The notes beneath the pieces are model-generated. The model did not search any database. It worked only from the letters and a program-made list of their open reading frames with translations, and had not been told where the DNA came from. This document shows, piece after piece, positions 44,065-55,834 of a DNA stretch of 64,000 nucleotides. The position numbers and the translations under genes were made by a program. Origin of the DNA: Roseospira goensis (lineage in GTDB: Bacteria > Pseudomonadota > Alphaproteobacteria > Rhodospirillales > Rhodospirillaceae); the NCBI RefSeq assembly GCF_014197795.1, contig NZ_JACIGI010000012.1:60151-124150 (forward strand), read 5' to 3'. The first letter of the stretch is position 1, and each line of letters begins with the position of its first letter.

Positions 44065-44538
44065 TCAGGTGAACGCGATGGAGATCACTTCGTAGAACTT
44101 GCTGCCGCCGGGGGCCTTGACCTCGACGGTATCGCCCACGCCCTTGCCGATCAGCGCGCGGGCGATCGGCGAGCTGATGGACACCCGTCCGGCCTTCAGG
44201 TCGGCCTCGTGCACGCCGACGATCTGATAGGTCATCTCCTCGTCGGTGTCCTCGTCGGCCAGGGTCACGGTGGCGCCGAAGCGCACGGTGTCGCCCGAGA
44301 GCTTGGAGACGTCGATGACGTCGGCGCGGCTGATGATGTCCTCCAGCTCCTTGATGCGCCCCTCGATGAAGCTCTGACGCTCGCGCGCGGCGTGGTACTC
44401 GGCATTCTCCGAGAGATCCCCGTGTTCGCGCGCCTCCGAAATGGCACGGATCACCGCAGGCCGGTCGTTGCTCTTCAGAGTCTTCAACTCCTCCTCCAGG
44501 CTCTTGAGCCCTTCGGCGGTCATCGGGACTTTCTCCAT
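44065..44538 (-). CDS. greA: Transcription elongation factor GreA
   Basis: A 157-residue protein: N-terminal coiled coil ([17 protein letters not shown] to the [16 protein letters not shown] tip that reaches the polymerase active site) and the C-terminal FKBP-like domain. GreA rescues stalled RNA polymerase. The ATG at 44538 is preceded by GAGGG and starts [10 protein letters not shown] as in relatives. It follows carB on the same strand by 130 bp. Confidence 0.97.
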   Translation of the reverse strand: MEKVPMTAEGLKSLEEELKTLKSNDRPAVIRAISEAREHGDLSENAEYHAARERQSFIEGRIKELEDIISRADVIDVSKLSGDTVRFGATVTLADEDTDEEMTYQIVGVHEADLKAGRVSISSPIARALIGKGVGDTVEVKAPGGSKFYEVISIAFT

Positions 44539-44668
44539 GGTCGGGAACCCTCGGCTTGGCGCCCCGCTGCACCCGGAAAAATGTGGTGAACGGGGCCATG
44601 CAACACAAAGCATCCCCCGGCGGTCCGGCCGCAAAGCCGACCGCCCGGAGGATGGCCTACGGGGATGA

Positions 44669-47600
44669 TCAACGCACAAAATAGGATTGCAGAGGCTTCA
44701 CATCAAGCGTTTCCCGTTTCAGCGCGGCAATGGCCTTGACCGCCGCCCGGGCCCCCTGAAGCGTCGTATAGTGCGGAATCGTGCGCATCAGGGCGGTGCG
44801 CCGGATGTCGAAGCTGTCCTTCAGGGACTGCGCGCCGGCGGTGGTGTTGATGACCATCCGGATCTGGCCCGAGATCATGGCGTCGACGCAATGCGGCCGG
44901 CCCTCGCGCACCTTGTTGATGACCTCGACCGGAATGCCCAGGCGCTCCAGGTGGTCCGCCGTGCCGCGCGTCGCCAGGATGCGGAAGCCCAGGTCGGCGA
45001 GGGTGCGCGCCTCTTCCTCGAACGCCACCTTGTCGTCGTCGCGCACCGAGACGAACACCGTGCCGTCCATCGGCAGCGCCGAGCCGGCGCCGATCTGCGC
45101 CTTGGCGAAGGCCCGGTCCAGCGTGGTGTCCAGGCCCATGACCTCGCCGGTGGACTTCATCTCCGGCCCCAGCACGATGTCGACGCCGGGGAAGCGCGCG
45201 AACGGGAATACCGCCTCCTTGACCGCGACATGCGCCAGGGGGCGCTCGCTCAGGCCGAAGGAGGCCAGCGGCTCGCCGGCCATGACGCGGGCGGCGACCT
45301 TGGCGACCGGCACGCCGGTGGCCTTGGCGACGAACGGGACCGTGCGGCTGGCGCGCGGGTTGACCTCCAGCAGATAGACCGTGTCGTCCTTGAGCGCGAA
45401 CTGGATGTTCATGAGGCCGACGACACCGAGCCGCTTGGCCAGCGCCCGGGTCTGGTCCTTCATGGCCTCCATCAGGCCGTCGTCGATGGAGAACGGCGGC
45501 AGCGCGCAGGCGGAATCGCCCGAGTGCACACCCGCCTCCTCGATGTGCTGCATGATGCCGGCGATGTAGACGCTCTCGCCGTCACAGACCGCGTCCACAT
45601 CCACCTCGATGGCGCCTTCAAGGTAGGCGTCGATAAGCACCGGGCTGGTGCCGCTGACCAGCACCGCGCTCTTCATATAGCCTTCCAGACCGTCCTCCGA
45701 GTAGACGATCTGCATGGCGCGTCCGCCCAGCACATAGGACGGCCGGATCACCACCGGGTAGCCGATGCGGGCGGCGATCGCGCGGGCCTCCTCCAGCGAG
45801 GTCGCGGTGCCGTTGTTCGGCTGTTTCAGGCCCAGGTCCGTCAGCATGGTCTGGAACCGCTTGCGGTCCTCGGCCAGGTCGATCGAGTCGGGTGTCGTGC
45901 CCAGGATGGGGATGCCGGCCGCCTCCAGCGCCCGCGCCAGCTTGAGCGGGGTCTGGCCGCCGAACTGGACGATCACGCCCAGGACCGAACCGCGCTGCTG
46001 CTCGCGGCGCACCGCCTCGATCACGTCTTCGGCGGTCAGCGGCTCGAAGTACAGCCGGTCCGAGGTGTCGTAGTCGGTGGAGACGGTCTCCGGGTTGCAG
46101 TTGATCATGATGGTCTCGTAGCCGGCCTCCGACAGCGCGTAGGCGGCGTGGACACAGCAGTAGTCGAACTCGATGCCCTGACCGATGCGGTTCGGTCCGC
46201 CGCCCAGGATGACCACCTTGGTCTTGTCGGTGGGGTCGGCCTCGCACTCGGCTGCCTCGAGCCCGTTGCCCTCGTAGCAGGCGTACATATAAGGCGTGCG
46301 CGACGGGAACTCGGCGGCGCAGGTGTCGATGCGCTTGTAGACCGGATGCACGTTCAGGACCTGGCGACGGAACGCGACCTCGGTCGGCGTCTTGCCGGTC
46401 AGGGTGACGAGGCGCTCGTCGGAAAAGCCCATCTTCTTGACCGCCAGCATGGCGGAGGCACTGGTTGGCAGCCCGTCGCGGCGCAGCCGCTCTTCCGCGT
46501 CCACGATCTCCTTGATGCGCTCCAGGAACCAGGGATCATAGCTGCACGCGGCCTGGATCTCCTCCAGGGTGAGGCCGTGGCGGAAGGCCTGGGCGATGGT
46601 CAGGATGCGTTCCGGCCGTGCCACGGTCAGGGCGGCGCGGATGGCATCCTTGCTCTCTGGTCCCTCGGCGCCGGGAATGGCGATCTCGTCCAGGCCGGTC
46701 AGCCCGGTTTCCAGCGAGCGCAGGCCCTTCTGCAGGCTCTCGGCGAAGGTCCGGCCGATGGCCATGGCCTCGCCCACCGACTTCATCGACGACGACAGGA
46801 TCGGGTCGGTGTCGGGGAACTTCTCGAAGGTGAAGCGCGGCAGCTTGGTGACGACATAGTCGATGGTGGGTTCGAACGACGCCGGCGTCACCCCGGTGAT
46901 GTCGTTGGACAGTTCATCCAGCGTGTAGCCCACGGCCAGCTTGGCCGCCACCTTGGCGATCGGGAAGCCCGTCGCCTTGGAGGCCAGCGCCGACGAGCGC
47001 GAGACGCGCGGGTTCATCTCGATCACCACGAGGCGGCCGGTGCTCGGGTTGACGGCGAACTGGACGTTGGAGCCCCCGGTCTCCACCCCGATCTCACGCA
47101 GGCACGCGATCGAGGCGTCGCGCATGATCTGGTATTCCTTGTCCGTCAGCGTCAGGGCAGGGGCGACGGTGATGGAATCCCCGGTGTGGACGCCCATCGG
47201 GTCCACGTTCTCGATCGAGCAGACGATGATGCAGTTGTCGGCGCGGTCGCGCACGACCTCCATCTCGAATTCCTTCCAGCCGAGAACCGACTCCTCGACC
47301 AGAACGGAATGCACCGGCGACGCCGCCAGGCCGGCGGCGACGATGCGGTCGTATTCCTCGCGGTTGTAGGCGATGCCGCCGCCGTGGCCGCCCAGGGTGA
47401 ACGACGGCCGGACGATGACCGGCAGGCCGATCTCTTCGGCGGCGCGCGCGGCCTCGTGCATGTCGTGGACGAGCTGGCTGCGCGGGCTCTCCAGGCCGAT
47501 GGCGTCCATGGCCTCGCGGAACTGGAGGCGGTCCTCGGCCTTGGCGATCACGTCGCGCCGCGCGCCGATCATCTCCACGCCGTAGCGCTCCAGAACCCCC

Positions 47601-47914
47601 TGGTCCGCCAGTTCGATGGCGGTGTTGAGGCCGGTCTGGCCGCCCATCGTGGGCAGCAGCGCGTCGGGGCGTTCCTTGGCGATGATGCGCGCGACGATAT
47701 CGGCGGTGATGGGCTCGATGTAGGTGGCATCGGCCGCGTCCGGGTCGGTCATGATGGTGGCCGGGTTGGAGTTCACCAGAATGACCCGGTAGCCTTCGGA
47801 GCGCAGGGCCTTGCAGGCCTGGGCGCCGGAGTAGTCGAACTCGACGGCCTGTCCGATCACGATAGGACCGGCGCCGATCACCAGGATGGAGCGGATGTCG
47901 GTGCGTTTGGGCAT
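44669..47914 (-). CDS. carB: Carbamoyl-phosphate synthase large subunit
   Basis: A 1081-residue protein of standard size. Two ATP-grasp halves (each with GQxxEFDY/GIEFDY-type starts at about residue 20 and 570), the oligomerisation region and a C-terminal MGS allosteric domain (from about 945). It makes carbamoyl phosphate for pyrimidines and arginine from bicarbonate, ATP and glutamine nitrogen. The ATG at 47914 starts [14 protein letters not shown]. carA is not upstream; a divergent glmM is, so the small subunit gene must lie elsewhere. Confidence 0.98.
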   Translation of the reverse strand: MPKRTDIRSILVIGAGPIVIGQAVEFDYSGAQACKALRSEGYRVILVNSNPATIMTDPDAADATYIEPITADIVARIIAKERPDALLPTMGGQTGLNTAIELADQGVLERYGVEMIGARRDVIAKAEDRLQFREAMDAIGLESPRSQLVHDMHEAARAAEEIGLPVIVRPSFTLGGHGGGIAYNREEYDRIVAAGLAASPVHSVLVEESVLGWKEFEMEVVRDRADNCIIVCSIENVDPMGVHTGDSITVAPALTLTDKEYQIMRDASIACLREIGVETGGSNVQFAVNPSTGRLVVIEMNPRVSRSSALASKATGFPIAKVAAKLAVGYTLDELSNDITGVTPASFEPTIDYVVTKLPRFTFEKFPDTDPILSSSMKSVGEAMAIGRTFAESLQKGLRSLETGLTGLDEIAIPGAEGPESKDAIRAALTVARPERILTIAQAFRHGLTLEEIQAACSYDPWFLERIKEIVDAEERLRRDGLPTSASAMLAVKKMGFSDERLVTLTGKTPTEVAFRRQVLNVHPVYKRIDTCAAEFPSRTPYMYACYEGNGLEAAECEADPTDKTKVVILGGGPNRIGQGIEFDYCCVHAAYALSEAGYETIMINCNPETVSTDYDTSDRLYFEPLTAEDVIEAVRREQQRGSVLGVIVQFGGQTPLKLARALEAAGIPILGTTPDSIDLAEDRKRFQTMLTDLGLKQPNNGTATSLEEARAIAARIGYPVVIRPSYVLGGRAMQIVYSEDGLEGYMKSAVLVSGTSPVLIDAYLEGAIEVDVDAVCDGESVYIAGIMQHIEEAGVHSGDSACALPPFSIDDGLMEAMKDQTRALAKRLGVVGLMNIQFALKDDTVYLLEVNPRASRTVPFVAKATGVPVAKVAARVMAGEPLASFGLSERPLAHVAVKEAVFPFARFPGVDIVLGPEMKSTGEVMGLDTTLDRAFAKAQIGAGSALPMDGTVFVSVRDDDKVAFEEEARTLADLGFRILATRGTADHLERLGIPVEVINKVREGRPHCVDAMISGQIRMVINTTAGAQSLKDSFDIRRTALMRTIPHYTTLQGARAAVKAIAALKRETLDVKPLQSYFVR

Positions 47915-48113
47915 GGTGCTCTTCTGATCGCGGGGGACGGCCACGACCCGTGTCGGCGCGGGGTCGGGAACCGAGGCGAGCGCGTCTTACCACACGTGTC
48001 CGGGTTTGGACATTCCCCTTGATGGCCCGGCGCGGCCCGGATAAGACCGGACCAAGGGGGCCTGGGCCTCGCCTTGTCATCCTCTCCCCACTCCCCCAAG
48101 CGGACCGAGCGAC

Positions 48114-49478
48114 ATGACACGCACGTTGTTTGGCACCGACGGTGTGCGCGGCACCGCCAACACGCCGCCCATGACCGCCGATCTGGCCTTGCGCCTTGGT
48201 ATGGCGGCGGGTGCCTATTTCACCCACGGCGACCATCGCCACACCGTCGTGATCGGCAAGGACACGCGGCTGTCCGGCTATATGCTGGAACCCGCGCTGA
48301 CCGCCGGCTTCACCGCGGTGGGCATGGATGTGGTGCTGCTCGGGCCGCTGCCGACGCCGGCGGTGGCGATGCTGACGCGCTCGCTGCGGGCCGATTTGGG
48401 GGTCATGATCTCGGCCTCGCACAATCCGTTCGAGGACAACGGCATCAAGCTGTTCGGGCCGGACGGCTTCAAGCTGTCCGATGCGACCGAAGCGGAGGTC
48501 GAGCACCTGCTCGGCAACGGGCTGGATACGCGCCGGGTGGGGCCGCGCGACCTGGGCCGGGCGCGTCGCCTGGACGACGCCGGCGGGCGCTACATCGAGG
48601 CCGTCAAGGGCACGTTCCCGCGCGGCCTGCGCCTGGACGGCCTGCGCATCGTGCTCGATTGCGCCCATGGGGCCGCCTACAAAGTGGCTCCCCGGGTGCT
48701 GTGGGAACTGGGGGCCGAGGTCATCCCGCTGGGCATCGAGCCGGACGGCTTCAACATCAACGCGGGCTGTGGTTCGCTGGCCACCGAGGCCATGCGGGCG
48801 GCGGTCATCAGCCACCGGGCTGACCTGGGTATTGCACTGGACGGCGATGCCGACCGCGTGGTGCTGGCCAACGACCAGGGCGCCCTGGTCGACGGCGATC
48901 AGGTGCTCGGCGTGGTCGCCCGGGCGTGGCGCGACCAGGATCGGCTTGCCGGCGGCGGCATCGTCGCAACGGTGATGTCCAACCTCGGCCTGGAACACTA
49001 CATCCAGGGGCTTGGGCTGACGCTGACGCGCACGCCGGTGGGCGATCGCTATGTGGTCGAGCGCATGCGCGCGGACGGCTGCAACCTGGGCGGCGAGCAG
49101 TCCGGCCATATCGTCATGTCGGATCTGGGCACCACGGGAGACGGCCTGGCGGCGGCCCTCCAGGTGCTGGCGGCGCTGGTGCACGCCGGCCGGCCGGCCA
49201 GCGAGGTGCTGCGCGTGTTCGACCCGCTGCCGCAGGTGCTGCGCAACGTGCGCATGGCGGCGGGAACGGATCCGGCCGCCGTGCTGGAGCAGGCCGCGGT
49301 CAAGGCCGCCATCGACGCCGGCGAGGCGCGCTTCAACGGACACGGCCGCGTTCTGATCCGCAAGTCCGGCACCGAACCGGTGATCCGGGTCATGGCCGAG
49401 GGTGAGGACGACGGTCTGGTTGGCGACGTGGTCGCCGCGATTGTGCAGGCGATCGAGGGTGCCGCCGCGCCTGCCTGA
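48114..49478 (+). CDS. glmM: Phosphoglucosamine mutase
   Basis: A 454-residue alpha-phosphohexomutase. FGTDGVRG (residues 6-13), the catalytic serine loop [13 protein letters not shown] (about 102) and the metal site DGDADR (about 243) are intact, as is the [11 protein letters not shown] phosphate loop near the end. It interconverts glucosamine 6- and 1-phosphate for cell-wall and LPS precursors. Start ATG 48114. It diverges from carB. Confidence 0.97.
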   Translation: MTRTLFGTDGVRGTANTPPMTADLALRLGMAAGAYFTHGDHRHTVVIGKDTRLSGYMLEPALTAGFTAVGMDVVLLGPLPTPAVAMLTRSLRADLGVMISASHNPFEDNGIKLFGPDGFKLSDATEAEVEHLLGNGLDTRRVGPRDLGRARRLDDAGGRYIEAVKGTFPRGLRLDGLRIVLDCAHGAAYKVAPRVLWELGAEVIPLGIEPDGFNINAGCGSLATEAMRAAVISHRADLGIALDGDADRVVLANDQGALVDGDQVLGVVARAWRDQDRLAGGGIVATVMSNLGLEHYIQGLGLTLTRTPVGDRYVVERMRADGCNLGGEQSGHIVMSDLGTTGDGLAAALQVLAALVHAGRPASEVLRVFDPLPQVLRNVRMAAGTDPAAVLEQAAVKAAIDAGEARFNGHGRVLIRKSGTEPVIRVMAEGEDDGLVGDVVAAIVQAIEGAAAPA

Positions 49479-49685
49479 GATCCGCCGGACCGGGACCACC
49501 GGCGGGCGGGGCCGCCCGCTTGGTTCCCTTTTTTCCGGGCCGGGGGTTGCATCGCGGCGGCCAAGCCTTCACGTTGACGGCAACAGTTTCGGGGCGGGCC
49601 GCCGGGTCCAGGCGCGGTCCGCCCCGCCCTGTTTTCGCCGCCTGCCGATGCAAGCTGGTACATGCAACCTGGAAAGGAGGGTCCC

Positions 49686-50072
49686 GTGGCGACCGTCACC
49701 CTGACCAAGGACAACCTGGAAGACGTCATCAAGCCCGACAACATGGTCGTGGTCGACTTCTGGGCGGACTGGTGCGAGCCCTGCAAGACCTTCGGACCCA
49801 CTTTCGAGAAGGTCAGCGAGCAGCACCCGGATGTCACCTTCGCTAAGGTGGACGTCGAGGCCGAAATGGAGTTGGCGCAGAGCTTCGGTGTGCGCTCCAT
49901 TCCGACGGTTGCGATCCTGCGCGACCGCGTGGTGCTGTTCAACCAGGCCGGCGCCCTGCCGGAGAGCGACCTGGAAAGCGTCGTCACCCAGGGCAAGGGC
50001 GTGGACATGGCCGAGGTCCACGCGGAGATCGCGCGCCAGCAGCAGGCCGGCGGTGACGGCAGCGCGGCCTGA
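49686..50072 (+). CDS. Thioredoxin-family protein with WCEPCK active site
   Basis: A 128-residue thioredoxin-fold protein. The redox motif is Trp29-Cys30-Glu31-Pro32-Cys33 (WCEPC), where thioredoxins normally have WCGPC; the cis-Pro loop (RSIPTVAIL) is present. It also has a C-terminal extension of about 20 residues (EIARQQQAGGDGSAA). The GTG at 49686 has GGAGG five bases before. Likely a cytosolic disulfide reductase with a shifted redox potential. It is followed by a 10-bp hairpin at 50104-50137. Confidence 0.88.
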   Translation: MATVTLTKDNLEDVIKPDNMVVVDFWADWCEPCKTFGPTFEKVSEQHPDVTFAKVDVEAEMELAQSFGVRSIPTVAILRDRVVLFNQAGALPESDLESVVTQGKGVDMAEVHAEIARQQQAGGDGSAA

Positions 50073-50103
50073 CCGCGCCCGCACGGGGTGACGTAAGGAA
50101 GAC

Positions 50104-50137
50104 CGCCGGCCGGATCGCGGCGCCGAACCGGCCGGCG
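50104..50137 (+). terminator. Hairpin after the thioredoxin-like gene
   Basis: CGCCGGCCGG (50104-50113) and CCGGCCGGCG (50128-50137) form a 10-bp stem 31 bp after the stop. No T-run follows. Confidence 0.5.
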
Positions 50138-50143
50138 CGTCGT

Positions 50144-50170
50144 ATCTGTGACATAGATCCGTCTGTGACA
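50144..50170. promoter_or_regulatory. Repeated TGTGACA motif upstream of thiD
   Basis: TGTGACA occurs at 50147-50153 and 50164-50170, 17 bp apart on the same face of the helix only approximately. The first is flanked by ATCT/AGAT. A Crp/Fnr-like or other regulator site is possible. I found no TPP riboswitch before thiD. Confidence 0.3.
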
Positions 50171-50295
50171 GAGTCCCTGTCGGCGACCGTGATCCCAGGG
50201 GCGGTCTGTCGGAGCCATGCGGACACGCCGCAGGGATGCCGACGCAGGAAAGTCGACGAGACAGCGCTGTCCAGTAGCTAAGGTGGGGGAGGTGA

Positions 50296-52416
<2,121 letters not shown>

Positions 52417-52433
52417 GGCGACGTCACGACTTT

Positions 52434-52547
52434 GGCCCCACGCCGGAGAGTGGGGCCTTGTGTCCAGACTTGTGTCCAGATCTGGGCCCCACGCACCGGC
52501 GTGGGGCCTTGGATTCAGATCTTGGCCCCACGCTCCGGCGTGGGGCC
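52434..52547. terminator. Array of three near-identical terminator hairpins
   Basis: Three 24-base hairpins with the same stem GGCCCCAC/GTGGGGCC lie at 52434-52457, 52485-52508 and 52524-52547, between the convergent aminotransferase and HNH genes. The spacers also repeat short pieces (TCCAGATCT, TTCAGATCT). The arrangement looks like copying of one terminator. Confidence 0.85.
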
Positions 52548-52561
52548 GCGCCTGTTTCGGG

Positions 52562-53212
52562 TCATCGCGCCGGCGGCAGCCAGCGGCAGAGCGTCAGCAG
52601 GCCGTCGGTCCACCACGCCTCCAGAAGGTCCCGGTCCAGGTCCCAGCGGTCCTTGACCACGACCCAGGCGCCCACGTAGGCACACCAGCGCGTGGGATCG
52701 CCCGGCAACCAGGCCAGCGGGTCGCCGTCGGCCTTGGACCGGTTCTGCCCGGCGGCCGTCGCCACCAGGGTCAGGGGCGAGGACAGGTCGTTGGCGTAGG
52801 CGGCGCGTCGGCCCGCGCCCCAGGTATCGGCGCCAGAGCGGTGCGCCTCGGCCAGCGGCACCAGGTGGTCGATATCCAGATCCGACGGGTCGGTGAACAC
52901 CTGGCCGGAATAGGGGTCGATCCAGCGGCCGGCGACCACCCGGCAGCCGTCGGGCGACAGCCGCACCCGCGCCACGCTGTCGCGGATCAGGACCTCCTGG
53001 CGGGTGTCCTGGCAGTCGCCGTCGGCGTCGGTCCAGTGGGTGTACAGGGCCCGCTGATAGGGCTGGGCCACCGGGTAGAAGATCTCGGCCTGGCGCAGCC
53101 CCCAGACCCCGGACAGGCTGGCGGCCACGACCAGCAGCGTTCGCAGGCGACGGTTCCATTTCAGGACCCGCAGGCGCGGCAACCGGACGCCGGGGAGGAA
53201 GGCTCGGGCCAT
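52562..53212 (-). CDS. HNH-type (DUF1524-like) nuclease with N-terminal membrane segment
   Basis: A 216-residue protein. A basic start and one hydrophobic helix (LRTLLVVAASLSGVWGL, about residues 23-39) precede a DUF1524/HNH domain with DIDHLVPLAEAHRSGADTW, ANDL and NRSKADGDP, where the DHxxP-type His and the Asn are the expected catalytic residues. It is probably an exported or membrane-tethered nuclease. The family includes competence-associated and secreted nucleases. It shares the intergenic hairpin cluster with the aminotransferase. Confidence 0.82.
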   Translation of the reverse strand: MARAFLPGVRLPRLRVLKWNRRLRTLLVVAASLSGVWGLRQAEIFYPVAQPYQRALYTHWTDADGDCQDTRQEVLIRDSVARVRLSPDGCRVVAGRWIDPYSGQVFTDPSDLDIDHLVPLAEAHRSGADTWGAGRRAAYANDLSSPLTLVATAAGQNRSKADGDPLAWLPGDPTRWCAYVGAWVVVKDRWDLDRDLLEAWWTDGLLTLCRWLPPAR

Positions 53213-53230
53213 CGGAACTCAAGCGTGGAT

Positions 53231-53252
53231 GGGGCCGCCGCACGGCGGCCCC
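53231..53252 (-). terminator. Hairpin after the BMP-family gene
   Basis: GGGGCCGCC (53231-53239) pairs with GGCGGCCCC (53244-53252) around GCAC, 20 bp after the BMP gene's stop. No T-run follows on the minus strand. Confidence 0.55.
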
Positions 53253-53271
53253 GCGACGGTACGGTCGGCGA

Positions 53272-54387
53272 TCACTTCGGCACCTGGCCCTGCACACCCT
53301 CGACGAACCAGTCCATGGACAGAAGCTGCTCGTCGCTGGGCGCCTCGCCCTCCGGGATCATGACCTCGCCGGCCTGGTTCTTCAGCGGGCCGGCCAGGGG
53401 GTGCAGCTCGCCCGCCTCGATCGCCGTGCGGGCGGCCTCGGCGGCCTCGATCACGTCGGCCGGGAGCGCGTCGTTGTAGTCGGAGATCGCGACCATGCCG
53501 CTGGCCAGGCCGCCCCAGGTATCGGTGCTCTCCCAGGTGCCCTCCATCACGGCGCGGGTGCGCGCGACGTAGTAGCCGCTCCAGTCGTCGACGATGGCGG
53601 TCAGGTGGGCGTCGGGGCCGAACTGGCGCATGTCGGTGGCCTGGCCGAAGGCGTAGATGCCTTTCTCGGCCGCCACCTGCACCGGCGCCGGACTGTCGGT
53701 GTGCTGGGTCAGGATGTCGGCGCCCTGGGCCACCAGGGTCTCGGCGGCCTCGCGTTCCTTGCCCGGGTCGTACCAGGAGTTGACCCAGATGACCTTGACG
53801 GTGGCGTCCGGGTTCACGGAGCGCAGGCCCTGCGTGAAGGCGTTGATGCCGCGCACCACCTCGGGGATCGGCACCGCGCCGACGTAGCCGATGGTGTCGG
53901 TCTCGGTCATCAGGCCGGCGATCACGCCGATGACGTAGCGGCCCTCGTAGAACCGGGCCGCGTAGGTCGAGACGTTGTCGGCGCGCTTGTACCCGGTGGC
54001 ATGCTCGAACACGACGTCGGGGTAGCGCCGCGCCACCTTCAGGGTCGCGTTCATGAAGCCGAACGAGGTGGCGAAGATCAGGTCGTGGCCGCCGGCGGCG
54101 AGCTGGGTCAACACGCGCTCGGCGTCGGCGCCCTCGGGCACGCTCTCGACGTAGGTGGTCTCGACCCGGTCGCCGAACTCGGCCTCGATCGCCTGGCGGC
54201 CCTGGTCGTGCTGGTAGGACCAGCCGAAGTCGCCGACCGGGCCGACGTAGATGAATCCGACCTTGAGCGGATCGTCGGCGGCCAGCGCCGGGGCGCCCAG
54301 GGCGGCGAGGCCGACGCCGGCGGCGACGGCGGCACCGAGGGCACGCCGGCTCAGCCCGGCGGCGGTGGAGCGATGGGTCTGCGGCAT
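53272..54387 (-). CDS. BMP-family ABC transporter substrate-binding protein
   Basis: A 371-residue periplasmic binding protein of the BMP/PnrA type. The leader SRRALGAAVAAGVGLAALGA has a twin-arginine pattern (Tat export likely). KVGFIYVGPVGDFGWSYQHD starts the mature fold, and TSFGFMNATLKVA, ENxx-type VSTYAARFYEG and AQGADILTQHTDSPA are family blocks. BMP proteins bind nucleosides or purines. No permease or ATPase gene is adjacent, so it is either an orphan or works with a distant transporter. ATG 54387 with GGGAG upstream. Confidence 0.92.
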   Translation of the reverse strand: MPQTHRSTAAGLSRRALGAAVAAGVGLAALGAPALAADDPLKVGFIYVGPVGDFGWSYQHDQGRQAIEAEFGDRVETTYVESVPEGADAERVLTQLAAGGHDLIFATSFGFMNATLKVARRYPDVVFEHATGYKRADNVSTYAARFYEGRYVIGVIAGLMTETDTIGYVGAVPIPEVVRGINAFTQGLRSVNPDATVKVIWVNSWYDPGKEREAAETLVAQGADILTQHTDSPAPVQVAAEKGIYAFGQATDMRQFGPDAHLTAIVDDWSGYYVARTRAVMEGTWESTDTWGGLASGMVAISDYNDALPADVIEAAEAARTAIEAGELHPLAGPLKNQAGEVMIPEGEAPSDEQLLSMDWFVEGVQGQVPK

Positions 54388-54547
54388 GGGGCTCTCCCTG
54401 TCGTGGTGGCGGGGTCTCGGGGGTGCGGGCTTGATCGCGGCGGCTGTGCGGCCCGGTTATAGCGTCCCCGGGCGCGGGGGGCCAGATACCGAAACCCGGA
54501 TCGGCGCAGCCCCTTGACGCCGCGCGCAGGTCGGGTAGGACGACACC

Positions 54548-55834
54548 ATGCCCTTCCGCTTCGTGCATACGGCCGATATTCACCTGGACTCGCCGCTGCG
54601 CTCGCTGGCGCTGCGCGATCCGGATCTGGCCGAGATGATTGGCACCGCCACCCGCACCGCCTTCGCCCGGACCGTGGACCTGTGCCTCGAGGAGCGGGTG
54701 GACGCGCTCTTCATCGTCGGGGATCTCTACGACGGCGCCCAGACCTCGATGAAGACGGCGGCCTTCCTGGCCGGCCAGCTCGCCCGCCTGGACGAGGCCG
54801 GCATCCGCAGCTTCATCGTGCGCGGCAACCATGACGCCGAGTCGCGGATCACGCGGGAGTTGGTGCTGCCCGACGGCGTGACCGTGTTCCGCGGCAGCGC
54901 CGAGGCCCACAGGCTCCCCGGGGCCGCCGACGGTCGCGACGTCGCGGTGCACGGCATCAGCTTCGCCCGCCCCCAGGCGCCGGACAGCCTGCTGCCGAAG
55001 TTCCGGCCGGCGGTGGCGGACGCGCTCAACATCGGCCTGCTGCACACCAGCCTGGGCGGCGCCGCCGGGCACGACACCTATGCGCCCTGTGCGGTGGCCG
55101 ACCTGGTGGCGACGGGGTTCGACTACTGGGGCCTGGGCCACGTGCACACACGCACAGTGCACCACCCGGCCCGTCCCGCCGTGGTCATGCCGGGCCAGCC
55201 CCAGGGCCGCGACATCAACGAGGCCGGTCTCAAGACCGTGACCCTGGCCACGCTGGCCGGCGACGGCACGGTGACCCTGGAGGCGCGCCGGGTCAGCGTG
55301 GCCGAGTTCGCCCGCGTGCCGGTGGCGGCGGACGGCCGCGACGACTGGGCCGACGTGGTGGCGACGCTGGCCGACGCGCTGGCGGCGGCGCGGGCGGCGG
55401 CCGCGTCCGACCATCTGGTGGTCCGGCTGGCGATCGCGGGTGCGACCCCGCTGGCCTGGCGCCTGCGGGTGGACACGGACCTGCTGCTGGCCGAGGCCCG
55501 GGCCTGCGCCGAGCGGGTGGGCCAGACCTGGGTGGAGACGGTGGAGTGTGCTGCCCACGCCCCGCGCGCCGCCGCGACCGGCGACGACACCGATCCGGTG
55601 GCCGAGCTGCGCGGGCTGATCGCCGATGAGGTCACGCCCTCCGACGGCTACCGGGCCGAGGCCGAGCGGCTCGCCGCAGAACTGCGGGGCCAGCTTCCGC
55701 GCGACATCCGGGCCGCGCTGGGGGCCGACGAGGCGGCCTTCGCGGCCCTGGTCGACCGGCTGATCGCGGAGGGGACGGAGGACGTGCTGGCCCGCCTGCA
55801 CGCCGGCACCCGCGACGGCGGGGAGGGCGCCTGA
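54548..55834 (+). CDS. SbcD/YhaO-like DNA repair exonuclease
   Basis: A 428-residue metallophosphoesterase of the Mre11/SbcD type. The metal-binding motifs are HTADIHLDSP (residue about 7), VGDLYDGA, RGNHDAES and GHVHTR. It cuts DNA ends with its SMC-like partner. The stop overlaps the start of the ATPase gene by one base (TGATG), so both are translated together. This matches the YhaO-YhaN pair more than the classical SbcDC by size. Confidence 0.92.
   Translation: MPFRFVHTADIHLDSPLRSLALRDPDLAEMIGTATRTAFARTVDLCLEERVDALFIVGDLYDGAQTSMKTAAFLAGQLARLDEAGIRSFIVRGNHDAESRITRELVLPDGVTVFRGSAEAHRLPGAADGRDVAVHGISFARPQAPDSLLPKFRPAVADALNIGLLHTSLGGAAGHDTYAPCAVADLVATGFDYWGLGHVHTRTVHHPARPAVVMPGQPQGRDINEAGLKTVTLATLAGDGTVTLEARRVSVAEFARVPVAADGRDDWADVVATLADALAAARAAAASDHLVVRLAIAGATPLAWRLRVDTDLLLAEARACAERVGQTWVETVECAAHAPRAAATGDDTDPVAELRGLIADEVTPSDGYRAEAERLAAELRGQLPRDIRAALGADEAAFAALVDRLIAEGTEDVLARLHAGTRDGGEGA

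Noticed and set aside
44687-48022. Long plus-strand open frame opposite carB
   Set aside because: Antisense shadow of carB with Arg/Gly/His-rich sequence and no domains.
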